Positions 17,433 to 25,049 of a stretch of DNA of 64,000 nucleotides are shown here, piece after piece. Every line of letters begins with the position of its first letter. Positions within the stretch are counted from its first letter, which is position 1. The stretch lies in assembly GCF_030378165.1 (NCBI RefSeq), contig NZ_CP119766.1:5642001-5706000 (forward strand), written 5' to 3'. The stretch comes from Flavobacterium panacagri (GTDB lineage: Bacteria > Bacteroidota > Bacteroidia > Flavobacteriales > Flavobacteriaceae). The translations under genes and the position numbers were made by a program. Under the pieces are notes generated by a model. That model searched no databases, was not told where the DNA came from, and worked only from the letters and a program-made list of their open reading frames with translations.

Positions 17433-18431
17433 ATGAAACAGATTAAATTAGGCAATCAGGGGTTAATTATTCCTCCAATAGGTTTAGGATGTATGGGAAT
17501 GACAGGCTTTGAAGAAGGAAATATGTATGGCCCTGCAGATGAAAAAGAAGCATTACAAACAATTCATCGTTCACTTGAACTCGGTGGTAATTTTCTGGAT
17601 ACAGCAGATTTGTACGGGCCTTTAAAAAACGAACAGCTAATAGCAAAAGCAATTGGTAAAGAACGTGATAAGTATATTCTGGCTACAAAATTCGGCTGGG
17701 AAATCGATGACAGCGGAAATGTAACCTGGGCTATAAACGGTAGTAAAAAATACATTAAAAAGGCGGTAGAGCGTTCGCTAAAAAACCTGAATACCGATTA
17801 CATTGATCTTTATTATATGCATCGTCTGGACAAAAATACTCCTATCGAAGAAACGGTTGATGCTATGAGTGATCTTGTGAAAGAAGGCAAAGTGAAATAC
17901 ATTGGCCTTTCGGAAGTATCTTCTGAAACTATTAAAAAAGCGCACCTCGTTCATCCAATCACAGCTGTTCAAAGCGAATATTCCCTATTTGAAAGAACTG
18001 TTGAAGAAAGAGGCGTACTGAAAACATTGGAAGAACTAGGAATTGGTTTCGTGGCCTATTCTCCGTTAGGACGTGGTTTTTTATCAGGGCAAATCCGCTC
18101 TATTGATGATCTTCCAGAAAATGATTTCCGCAGAGCCATTCCACGTTTTCAGGAAAATTATTTCCATAAAAATATTGATCTGGTAAAAGCAATTGAAATA
18201 ATGGCTGAAGAAAAAAAGGTAACTTCTTCCCAACTTGCTTTGGCATGGATTATCAGCAAAGGAATTGTACCTATTCCAGGAACTAAACGCAGAAAGTATG
18301 TGGAACAAAACATAGCCTCCGCAAATATAGAATTGAGCCAGGATGAACTTTTAAAACTGGAAAGTATCGTACCTTTAGGCACAGATACCGGAGCTCCGTA
18401 CGATGAATTCAGTATGGGGTTACTAGATTAA
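17433..18431 (+). CDS. Aldo/keto reductase
   Basis: A 332-residue NADP(H)-dependent TIM-barrel reductase of the AKR superfamily (AKR13/YakC-like group). It starts with KLGNQGLIIPPIGLGCMGMT. The active-site pieces are FLDTADLYG (Asp and Tyr), the catalytic Lys in ATKFGW, and His in YYMHRLD; the cofactor loop is IPIPGTKRRKYVEQN. An ATG at 17412 is in frame, but it lies immediately after a GAAATTTG box resembling the -7 element, so the start at 17433 is preferred. It is followed by an AraC gene 18 bases downstream, probably in the same operon. Confidence 0.9.
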   Translation: MKQIKLGNQGLIIPPIGLGCMGMTGFEEGNMYGPADEKEALQTIHRSLELGGNFLDTADLYGPLKNEQLIAKAIGKERDKYILATKFGWEIDDSGNVTWAINGSKKYIKKAVERSLKNLNTDYIDLYYMHRLDKNTPIEETVDAMSDLVKEGKVKYIGLSEVSSETIKKAHLVHPITAVQSEYSLFERTVEERGVLKTLEELGIGFVAYSPLGRGFLSGQIRSIDDLPENDFRRAIPRFQENYFHKNIDLVKAIEIMAEEKKVTSSQLALAWIISKGIVPIPGTKRRKYVEQNIASANIELSQDELLKLESIVPLGTDTGAPYDEFSMGLLD

Positions 18432-18449
18432 ACTTAAAAAGACGCTGTT

Positions 18450-19349
18450 ATGAACACAATTGCATCTGTATCTGCTTTTCACCGCTTACTTTCGCTTCCA
18501 GAGCCTAAACATCCAATGGTGAGTGTAATTAATTTATCTGAAAGTATTTTTCTGGAAGATGAAATTTGGAAAGGTTTTGTCAATAAATTTTATTGTGTTG
18601 CTTTAAAAAGAGAGGCCAAGGGGAAAATTAGGTATGGTCAGGGACATTATGATTATGACAAAGGCGTACTCAGTTTTACGGCACCCAATCAGGTGCAGTA
18701 TCTGGATTTTCATACTATGGAATGCGGAGCAGGTTATTTGCTAATATTTCATGAAGATTTTCTTTTAAAACATCCGTTGGCAGAAAGAATCTTTGATTTT
18801 GGTTTTTTCTCCTATGCCGTAAATGAAGCCTTGCATTTGTCTGAACAGGAAGAAAAATATCTCATCGAAATTATGGATAGAATTGACAAAGAATGCCAGC
18901 ATATTGACCGTCATACTCAGGAAATTATTCTTTCGCAGATTGATTTACTTCTAAATTATTCAAGCCGATTCTACGAAAGACAATTTCTAACGAGAAAAAA
19001 CAACAGTCATGCCCTGCTTACAAAATTTGAAAGGTTTATCAATGATTATTATAATAATGATACGGTAGAAAAAAGTCTTTTAAGCGTCGGTTTAATTGCG
19101 GAAGCCCTGAATCTTTCTCCCAATTATCTTAGCGATTTCCTGAAAATTCATACCGGCCGAAATACAAAAGAACATATTTACGAAAAGCTTACCAATAAGG
19201 CCAAAGAGAAATTATCAGCAACTACTTTGTCCGTGAGTGAAATTGCTTATGATCTTGGTTTTGAACATCCGCAATCCTTCAGTACGTTTTTTAAAAAAAG
19301 AACGCACATGGCTCCTCTTGAATTTCGTGAAAAAATTAAAAATAATTAG
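18450..19349 (+). CDS. AraC-family transcriptional regulator
   Basis: A 299-residue protein with a C-terminal AraC-type HTH (about residues 200-295; VGLIAEALNLSPNYLSDFLKIHTGRNTKEHI and VSEIAYDLGFEHPQSFSTFFKKRTHMAPLEFR). The N-terminal part has a cupin-like pattern (FYCVALKREAKGKIRYGQ). It sits 18 bases behind the aldo/keto reductase gene on the same strand, the common layout in which a regulator controls its neighbouring reductase. A hairpin terminator follows. Confidence 0.88.
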   Translation: MNTIASVSAFHRLLSLPEPKHPMVSVINLSESIFLEDEIWKGFVNKFYCVALKREAKGKIRYGQGHYDYDKGVLSFTAPNQVQYLDFHTMECGAGYLLIFHEDFLLKHPLAERIFDFGFFSYAVNEALHLSEQEEKYLIEIMDRIDKECQHIDRHTQEIILSQIDLLLNYSSRFYERQFLTRKNNSHALLTKFERFINDYYNNDTVEKSLLSVGLIAEALNLSPNYLSDFLKIHTGRNTKEHIYEKLTNKAKEKLSATTLSVSEIAYDLGFEHPQSFSTFFKKRTHMAPLEFREKIKNN

Positions 19350-19357
19350 ATTTCAAA

Positions 19358-19400
19358 TAACAGAACACTTCCCTATAAATGAGTGTTCTGTTACTTTTAT
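19358..19400 (+). terminator. Terminator after the aldo/keto reductase-AraC unit
   Basis: Inverted repeat TAACAGAACACT / AGTGTTCTGTTA followed by a T-rich stretch, 8 bases after the AraC stop. Confidence 0.85.
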
Positions 19401-19422
19401 TTATAAATAATTCAGTTGAAAA

Positions 19423-19453
19423 TTGGTATGAAACTAATTTTTATATAATTTTG
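19423..19453 (+). promoter_or_regulatory. Promoter of the TetR gene: TTG-N20-TAATTTTG
   Basis: The -33 TTG at 19423-19425 and the -7 box TAATTTTG at 19446-19453 are 20 bases apart, an exact fit to the Bacteroidota promoter model. The -7 box overlaps the operator at 19449-19470. Confidence 0.65.
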
Positions 19454-19470
19454 TATCAATCATTACAAAA
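19449..19470. promoter_or_regulatory. TetR operator copy 1 (TTTTGTA-N8-TACAAAA)
   Basis: A perfect 7-bp inverted repeat with an 8-base spacer. The 18 bases GTATCAATCATTACAAAA recur exactly upstream of the SDR gene at 20079-20096. The overlap with the -7 box fits simple repression by the TetR protein encoded just downstream. Confidence 0.65.
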
Positions 19471-19479
19471 TAAAAACAA

Positions 19480-20061
19480 ATGAGAGGAAGACCTACCATT
19501 TATGAAGATTCTAATATCATAAAAAAAGCACAGGAAGTTTTTTGGCAGAAAGGTTATAGTGCAACCTCACTAAGTGATTTACAAAAGGCAACCGGTGCGG
19601 GCGCCGGAAGCTTTTACAATACTTTTAAAGGAGGAAAAAAAGAAGTCTTTCAGAAAGCTGTTCAGGAACGCAGGCTGGCTTTCACTGCATTTCAAGATGA
19701 ATTAAGCAATAGCGAATCTTCATTAGAATTAATAAAAGATTTTTTCAGAAGTATTGCAAAAGCGGATCAAAACGAACATTTAAAAGGATGTATAATTGCC
19801 AATACCGTTGTCGAAATGACTTTTATCGATGAAGATCTCGAATCCAGCGCTGTTCAGATTTTAAAAGAAGTCGAACAAATGTTTACTGAAGTGATAAAAA
19901 CGGAACAGCTAAAAGGAACTATAAAAACAAAAACTGCTCCCGAAATTCTGGGAAAATACCTCATCACATTTTGGTGCGGACTCAATACACTCCGAAGAAT
20001 GTATCCCGACGAAAATGTCCTAAAAGATCAAATCGAAATGCAATTAGCTGTTATCAGCTAA
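19480..20061 (+). CDS. TetR/AcrR-family transcriptional repressor
   Basis: A 193-residue regulator. The N-terminal HTH is clear: KKAQEVFWQKGYSATSLSDLQKATGAGAGSFYNTFKGGK, residues about 12-50. The rest is the helical ligand-binding and dimerisation domain. The operator repeats in front of this gene and in front of the next gene (an SDR) make autoregulation and control of the SDR likely. Ligands of TetR proteins paired with SDRs are usually small hydrophobic or electrophilic compounds; the ligand here is unknown. Confidence 0.9.
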   Translation: MRGRPTIYEDSNIIKKAQEVFWQKGYSATSLSDLQKATGAGAGSFYNTFKGGKKEVFQKAVQERRLAFTAFQDELSNSESSLELIKDFFRSIAKADQNEHLKGCIIANTVVEMTFIDEDLESSAVQILKEVEQMFTEVIKTEQLKGTIKTKTAPEILGKYLITFWCGLNTLRRMYPDENVLKDQIEMQLAVIS

Positions 20062-20074
20062 TTTTTTTGATTAT

Positions 20075-20096
20075 TTATGTATCAATCATTACAAAA
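20075..20096. promoter_or_regulatory. TetR operator copy 2, upstream of the SDR gene
   Basis: It shares the 18 bases GTATCAATCATTACAAAA with the site at 19453-19470. Its left arm differs from a perfect palindrome by one base (TTATGTA / TACAAAA). It lies 16 bases before the SDR start. Confidence 0.6.
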
Positions 20097-20111
20097 ATAA
20101 ATATAACAAAG

Positions 20112-20903
20112 ATGAATTTAAAATTAGAAGGAAAAAGAGCTTTTATCAGCGGTTCAACACAAGGAATTGGGTACGCGATTGCACAGCAATTAGTAGCTGA
20201 AAAAGCTGAAGTAATTATCAATGGTAGAAATGAAGAAAAAACAAAACTAGCAGTTCAAAAATTACAATCTGAATTTCCTGATGCAAAAATCTCAGGCATT
20301 AAAGCTGATTTTGGAAAGAAAGATGAAGTAACCAATTTATTAAACCAATTAAATGATATTGATATCTTAATTAATAACGTTGGAATTTTCGATTTAAAAG
20401 ATTTTGAAGACATCGAAGAGGAAGATTGGTACAAAATATTTGAAATTAACGTATTGAGCAGTATTCGCCTTTCAAAAAAACTTTTACCACAAATGCTTGA
20501 GAAAAAAACAGGAAGAATTATTTTTATCAGCAGTGAATCCGGCGTCAACATTCCGGGAAATATGATTCATTACGGAATGACGAAAGCAGCCATGACAGCC
20601 GTGAGTAATGGTTTATCTAAACTCACAATTGGAACTGAGGTTACCGTAAATACAATTCTAGGTGGCCCAACTTATTCTGATGGCGTAGCGTCAACCATAG
20701 AACAAATCGCATCTATGCAAAACATCGAAACCGAACAAATGAAGAACATCATCATGCAGCAGACCAATCCGCATTCTTTATTACAGCGTTTTATAAATCC
20801 AAATGAGATTGCTTCGCTCGCAGTTTATCTTTCAAGTCCTTTAGCTGTAGCAACTAATGGTTCATCATTAAGAGCTGATGGTGGTGTTTTAAAAACCGTT
20901 TAA
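20112..20903 (+). CDS. SDR-family oxidoreductase
   Basis: A 263-residue short-chain dehydrogenase. The Rossmann loop is SGSTQGIGYAIA, NNVGI follows, and the catalytic YGMTKAA carries Tyr and Lys. The C-terminus ends LRADGGVLKTV, typical of classical SDRs. The frame is open back to 19971 inside the TetR gene, but the operator and SDR homology place the start at 20112. It has its own copy of the TetR operator, so it is probably derepressed together with tetR. The substrate is unknown. Confidence 0.9.
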   Translation: MNLKLEGKRAFISGSTQGIGYAIAQQLVAEKAEVIINGRNEEKTKLAVQKLQSEFPDAKISGIKADFGKKDEVTNLLNQLNDIDILINNVGIFDLKDFEDIEEEDWYKIFEINVLSSIRLSKKLLPQMLEKKTGRIIFISSESGVNIPGNMIHYGMTKAAMTAVSNGLSKLTIGTEVTVNTILGGPTYSDGVASTIEQIASMQNIETEQMKNIIMQQTNPHSLLQRFINPNEIASLAVYLSSPLAVATNGSSLRADGGVLKTV

Positions 20904-20910
20904 AAACAAT

Positions 20911-20945
20911 TAAAAAGCCAGAAAGTATTTTTTTCTGGCTTTTTA
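20911..20945. terminator. Bidirectional terminator after the SDR gene
   Basis: Perfect arms TAAAAAGCCAGAAA / TTTCTGGCTTTTTA around a 7-base loop, between the convergent SDR and VOC-fusion genes. Confidence 0.9.
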
Positions 20946-20968
20946 ATTCTAGTAGAAGGATTTAAGAT

Positions 20969-21973
20969 TTATTTTTTCTCATCAACAAAAACATACAACT
21001 TCTGCACTTTACCATTTTCAATTACAAACAAATCCATTCCGGAAACCACCGCTGGTTTTGCTTTTGAACCAAATTGCCAATACAAACGAACGATATTATG
21101 ATTTGTTTCCAACGATTTAGCACTAAAACTGAAATCAGGATTTTTTTGCTGAAGCTCTACAATAAATTTACTGATTTCCTTCTGCCCTATTGCTATGAAA
21201 TGACGATCTACCATTTCAACATCAGAAGCATAAAATTGATCTAATAAAGCATTACGTTTCGCTTCCTCTTTTTCATTCCAGATTTTCAAATGATTTTCGA
21301 TTATTTCCGTATTTCTTTTAGTATCAAAATCTTTGTCTGATGTTTTTTGATGAGAATTATTTTTTGGCGACCATAAAACTGTTTTTGGATTCGAATTTTC
21401 ATATCCTTTTCCATTTGGATACGAAACCAGTTCCATTTTAGATCCCCAAGGCGTTTCAAAATATACCCATGATTCACCTGCAGTGTCTCCTGAAGGCGTC
21501 AAGAATGGTTCTCCTAATACTTTTACGCCTTTACTTTTTAGATATTTTACTGACGCATTTATATCCGATGTATAAAAAGCAATATGTGAAGCTCCTATGT
21601 CATCAGAATTCGGATGTGCTTTACTGCCTTTATTATCAGCGTAGCTAAAAACTTCAATACTGGCGCCTGTACCGGCATTTATCATTTTGATTGTTACTGC
21701 TCCTGTACTCGGGTTGATATGATTTGCTTCTTTCCAATTGACATCCAATGGTATTGGCCCAAGCTGCGTTACTGGCGTGAAACCTAAAACATCCGTAAAA
21801 AACGGTATCGCTTGATTTAAATCTGGAACATTAATACCAATATGATCGATTCCTAAAATTCCTGCATTATTTTGAGCAACTGCTTTGTCTGAAGCTGAAA
21901 AGAAAAAGAATAGATTTAATAAAGCAATTGCTGATGTTTGTACTTTTTGATTTGATTTATAATGTGTTTTCAT
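20969..21973 (-). CDS. Secreted VOC-fold protein fused to an NTF2/SnoaL-like domain
   Basis: A 334-residue protein. Residues 1-34 are a signal peptide (hydrophobic LLNLFFFFSAS, ending AVAQ), so export is predicted. Residues about 40-185 are a glyoxalase/VOC domain (GIDHIGINVPDLNQAIPFFTDVLGF ... WVYFETPWGSKMELVSYP), with metal-site-type His and Glu. After a linker, residues about 215-330 form an NTF2/SnoaL-like domain (IIENHLKIWNEKEEAKRNALLDQFYASDVEMVD). The fusion and the export signal are unusual for a VOC protein. It is possibly co-transcribed with the upstream SDR at 22867-22010, which ends 36 bases before it. Confidence 0.82.
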   Translation of the reverse strand: MKTHYKSNQKVQTSAIALLNLFFFFSASDKAVAQNNAGILGIDHIGINVPDLNQAIPFFTDVLGFTPVTQLGPIPLDVNWKEANHINPSTGAVTIKMINAGTGASIEVFSYADNKGSKAHPNSDDIGASHIAFYTSDINASVKYLKSKGVKVLGEPFLTPSGDTAGESWVYFETPWGSKMELVSYPNGKGYENSNPKTVLWSPKNNSHQKTSDKDFDTKRNTEIIENHLKIWNEKEEAKRNALLDQFYASDVEMVDRHFIAIGQKEISKFIVELQQKNPDFSFSAKSLETNHNIVRLYWQFGSKAKPAVVSGMDLFVIENGKVQKLYVFVDEKK

Positions 21974-22009
21974 GATTTACTATTTGATGTGTTTTTTAAT
22001 GAATGAAAA

Positions 22010-22867
22010 TTAATTACTGTAAGCGGCTAACCATTTTGCTTTAATAGCCGCACGGGCTTCGATGAATTCTTTATCTGTTCCTTGTGCAATGGCATCAAGC
22101 GGAAAACGAAGTGGTCTCTCTCCTTTTTTCATATTAACCAATTCCAGAATTCCATCGGCAATAGTCTGCGGATTCATGTCAAACTGAGCCATTTTTCCAA
22201 ATAAAGCTGAGCCTAAAGCATTAAATTTATCTGTTGCCGCAGTGCCATATTGATCAATAATTTCTTGTTTATCAGCATTGATTCCTGCTTTTGAACCGTT
22301 GTTCATCTCTGTTGGATAAACACCTGGCTGAATGCTCACATTTTCAATTCCGTAATCTGCTAACTCATCTTGTAATCCTTCAGTAAAACTTTCTACTACT
22401 AATTTTGACGAGATATAAGGAATCATAAAAGGAAGTGTATGTCCGCTTGCTCCAGTAGTGATGTTTATAATAAGTCCGTTTTTTTCTTTTCTCATAGAAG
22501 GAAGAACTGCTTGATAAGTGCGAAGAACACTGTAAACATTTACTTCAAACATTTTACGCACCTGATCGATTGAATAGCCTTCAAGTAAACCAAAACCGCT
22601 TACTGCCGCATTATTAATAAGTACATCTATTTTTCCGTATTTGATCAATATTCTTTCAAAGGCTTCTTTTACAGAAACATCATCTGTAATATCGATATCT
22701 ACTACTTCAATATTTGGAAGCTTTGAAAGTTCGTTTGCTGCTTCTGCATTTTTACCTGTTGTATTGCGCATTCCTGCAATTACTGAATGACCGGCATTTG
22801 CCAATGTTATAGCTGTAAGTTTTCCAAATCCTGAACTTGTACCTGTAATGAAAATTGTTTTTGACAT
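22010..22867 (-). CDS. SDR-family oxidoreductase
   Basis: A 285-residue SDR. The cofactor loop is ITGTSSGFGKLTA, NNAAVSGFG follows, and the catalytic segment is PYISSKLVVESF. It belongs to the group often annotated as oxidoreductases of unknown substrate, with a long C-terminal substrate loop around PTEMNNGSK. It is the first gene of a two-gene minus-strand unit with the VOC fusion. The Crp-type regulator gene lies upstream on the same strand. Confidence 0.88.
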   Translation of the reverse strand: MSKTIFITGTSSGFGKLTAITLANAGHSVIAGMRNTTGKNAEAANELSKLPNIEVVDIDITDDVSVKEAFERILIKYGKIDVLINNAAVSGFGLLEGYSIDQVRKMFEVNVYSVLRTYQAVLPSMRKEKNGLIINITTGASGHTLPFMIPYISSKLVVESFTEGLQDELADYGIENVSIQPGVYPTEMNNGSKAGINADKQEIIDQYGTAATDKFNALGSALFGKMAQFDMNPQTIADGILELVNMKKGERPLRFPLDAIAQGTDKEFIEARAAIKAKWLAAYSN

Positions 22868-22998
22868 GATTTCTAATTTTTAAATGTTATAAAATTTGTT
22901 TCTTTTGAACATTACAAAGTTGCGTTGAATACAAAACCTGTACATTGATTAGAAATAAGTAAAAACTTGATTTAGATCAAGTGTTTTGGAATAAGGCA

Positions 22999-23023
22999 TA
23001 AAAAAAGGAGCTTAAAAGCTCCC
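22999..23023 (-). terminator. Terminator after the Crp-family gene
   Basis: Arms GGAGCTT / AAGCTCC, followed on the minus strand by seven T, just beyond the stop at 23027. Confidence 0.8.
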
Positions 23024-23026
23024 TGA

Positions 23027-23605
23027 TTATTTTTTTGCGGTTTGTTTCCTTATACGACTTAAAGTTTCTGGTGTCATTCCGAGATACGATGCAATCATCG
23101 TTTGCGGTATTCGCGAAGCAAATCCTGGGTATTTTGTTATAAAGTTTAAATACTTTTCTTCTGCAGTAAAACTCAGCGAAGCTTGGATTCGGTTTTGAGC
23201 TGCTATAAAACTTTTTTGCAGTATGCCATTTACCATATTATTAAAAGCTGGAATTTCATGACAAAGCATTTCAAAATTCTCGTGCGTAAACAATACCAGT
23301 TCACTGTCTTCGATAGCATCGATATTAAAACGCGACGGCTGCTGCAATAACAGACTCTCTCTGTCTCCTGTCCACCAATTCTCAATACTGAAACTATTTA
23401 CATGCTCGCTTCCTTTTTCATCTACAGTATAAGTTCGCAAACAGCCTTTTGTGATAAAAGCATCGTATTTCCAAATATCACCTTCCTGCAGCAGATATTG
23501 TCTTTTACGAAGTTTTTTAATAATAGCAAAGGATTGAATATAATCAGATTCTGACTGGGACAGTGTTACTTTATCATCTAGATATTTTTGGAATATTTCA
23601 TACAT
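23027..23605 (-). CDS. Crp/Fnr-family transcriptional regulator
   Basis: A 192-residue protein with an N-terminal cyclic-nucleotide-binding-like beta-roll (about residues 20-125, with LLQEGD and KGCLRTYTVDEKG) and a C-terminal Crp-type winged helix (SYLGMTPETLSRIRK, near residues 170-185). There is no N-terminal cysteine cluster for an iron-sulfur sensor, so it is not an Fnr. The frame is open to 23710, but the extra 35 residues are not family-like, so 23605 is chosen. It has its own terminator, separate from the SDR unit downstream. Confidence 0.87.
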   Translation of the reverse strand: MYEIFQKYLDDKVTLSQSESDYIQSFAIIKKLRKRQYLLQEGDIWKYDAFITKGCLRTYTVDEKGSEHVNSFSIENWWTGDRESLLLQQPSRFNIDAIEDSELVLFTHENFEMLCHEIPAFNNMVNGILQKSFIAAQNRIQASLSFTAEEKYLNFITKYPGFASRIPQTMIASYLGMTPETLSRIRKQTAKK

Positions 23606-23810
23606 AGACTGTAAAATTATATAAAAGTTCCAACAATAAAGAATTAAAGAAGGAAAAGCATTTGAAAATAATTTCCAAAAATCCCAATTCTCATTAAATG
23701 AAAATTTCACAACGCAGTGCGAAAATTATATAAAATAATTCGCCTTTTAAAAGTCTAATTTTAGAATAAGCTAAAAGCAATTAAACATTATTAATTTTAA
23801 ATTGATTGAC

Positions 23811-24098
23811 ATGAGATATGAAAATTACTTACCCGAAGAATTTGCAAACGAAATGAATTCGTACGAAGAACAATTACTACTAAATTATGATGATTATTTA
23901 GAAGGGGATTATACCAATAGATTATCTGCTTCTAATCATTACAATCTGGAACTTGGGGAATTGGAAGATAACCTTGAATATGATTTTGAATCTGAATACG
24001 ATGAAAATGACTGGGAAGAAGAAGATTCCAATGAAAATCTTGCTGGTGAATATGACAAAAACGAAGAAAGACCTGGCACTTTTGAAATTATAGGATAA
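23811..24098 (+). CDS. Highly acidic small protein, unknown function
   Basis: A 95-residue protein, counting from ATG 23811 (an in-frame TTG lies at 23802). About one third of the residues are Asp or Glu, especially in ELGELEDNLEYDFESEYDEN and the following DWEEEDSNEN. It has no signal peptide, no membrane segment and no cysteine. Such composition suggests a flexible, probably soluble protein, or one that binds metal ions or basic partners. I do not recognise a family. It is followed 9 bases later by a lipoprotein gene on the same strand. Confidence 0.55.
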   Translation: MRYENYLPEEFANEMNSYEEQLLLNYDDYLEGDYTNRLSASNHYNLELGELEDNLEYDFESEYDENDWEEEDSNENLAGEYDKNEERPGTFEIIG

Positions 24099-24107
24099 TA
24101 TACTTTT

Positions 24108-24575
24108 ATGAAAAACATACTGCTTCTTTTAATCTCCATTTCTATTTTGTCCTGCCAGCAAAGGAAAGACAGTACTAAAACTGTTGAATCCGCAGCACCC
24201 GTTGTTGTCAAAAAAGAAAATAAAAATGAGAACAAACAAATAGGTGATACTGTTTTCATGAATTTTGAAAACAAAGAAAACCTGTTTATCGCAGAAAGTG
24301 CTTTAGATTCTATAAACTCAAAAGTGTATATCAAGTTTAAAGCTGAAGATTCAGGCGAATTAAAAGCAGAAATTGTTCCGGCAACAGGCAAAGGAAATAT
24401 CCGTTTCAATCAGATTATTTTACCTGATAAAACTTCAGACGGCCCGTTTGGAATGGAGTTAAAAATACCGCTAAAACAAAAAGGAAGTTATATATTGGTA
24501 ATTGGACATTCCTTAATGGCAGAAAATCCATATTATGGTAAATTTAAAATACAGCTAGGAGTAAAAAAAGATTAA
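24108..24575 (+). CDS. Small lipoprotein, unknown function
   Basis: A 155-residue protein with a clear lipoprotein signal (LLLLISISILSC; Cys near residue 16), followed by a polar linker and a beta-rich domain (KVYIKFKAEDSGELKAEIVP; GSYILVIGHSLM). It follows the acidic protein gene with a 9-base gap, so the two may form one unit. The terminator overlaps its last codons. No family could be assigned. Confidence 0.65.
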   Translation: MKNILLLLISISILSCQQRKDSTKTVESAAPVVVKKENKNENKQIGDTVFMNFENKENLFIAESALDSINSKVYIKFKAEDSGELKAEIVPATGKGNIRFNQIILPDKTSDGPFGMELKIPLKQKGSYILVIGHSLMAENPYYGKFKIQLGVKKD

Positions 24576-24587
24576 TCTTTTTTTACT
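24560..24587. terminator. Shared terminator overlapping both convergent stop regions
   Basis: A perfect 14-bp inverted repeat (AGTAAAAAAAGATT and its complement). It covers the lipoprotein stop codon (24573-24575) and the stop codon of the receiver gene (24583-24585), so it serves both convergent transcripts. Confidence 0.75.
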
Positions 24588-25047
24588 GACTTCCCTCGCA
24601 GATAAAAATATGGTCTGGGTCGCTTTCTTTTAAATTAATTAGAGTCTCTCTTAAATCCGTTCCCAGATTAGAGGTGATTACCCGCAGCAATTGTTTTAAA
24701 CCGTTAAAACTGTTTGGCTTGACCAAATAACAAATAGACCCTAATTGGGAAGCCATTTCGATATCATTTTTATGAGAAGAAGTCGAAATCATAATTACGG
24801 GTATATCTTTATAAACGGGTTCATTTTTAACCAATTTAAGACAATCCCAGCCATTCATGACTGGCATGTTAAGATCTAGAAAAATAAGCTGTGGCTTTTC
24901 GGTGATTTCATTAAGTATTTTCCACGCTTCATTTCCATTTTCTGCACAGTGGCAGGTAATATTTTCATTTATTTCTTCTAGTGCCTCACAAAACATTTCG
25001 GTGTCATCCGTATCGTCGTCAGCCAGTAAAATTATTCTTTTGCTCAT
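24583..25047 (-). CDS. Single-domain response regulator (receiver only)
   Basis: A 154-residue protein made of one receiver domain. The acidic pocket is LLADDDTDD near residues 8-15, the phosphoacceptor is Asp58 in LIFLDLNMP, the Thr/Ser is in MISTSSH, and the conserved Lys is in YLVKP. There is no output domain, so it probably passes phosphate on or acts by protein contact. It sits 2 bases behind the five-PAS histidine kinase gene and is co-transcribed with it, so it is that kinase's likely partner. Confidence 0.9.
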   Translation of the reverse strand: MSKRIILLADDDTDDTEMFCEALEEINENITCHCAENGNEAWKILNEITEKPQLIFLDLNMPVMNGWDCLKLVKNEPVYKDIPVIMISTSSHKNDIEMASQLGSICYLVKPNSFNGLKQLLRVITSNLGTDLRETLINLKESDPDHIFICEGSQ

Positions 25048-25049
25048 AC

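Noticed and set aside
23939..24409. Minus-strand ORF across the acidic protein and lipoprotein genes
   Set aside because: The Ser-rich translation is the antisense image of acidic codons; the plus-strand lipoprotein signal is far more convincing.
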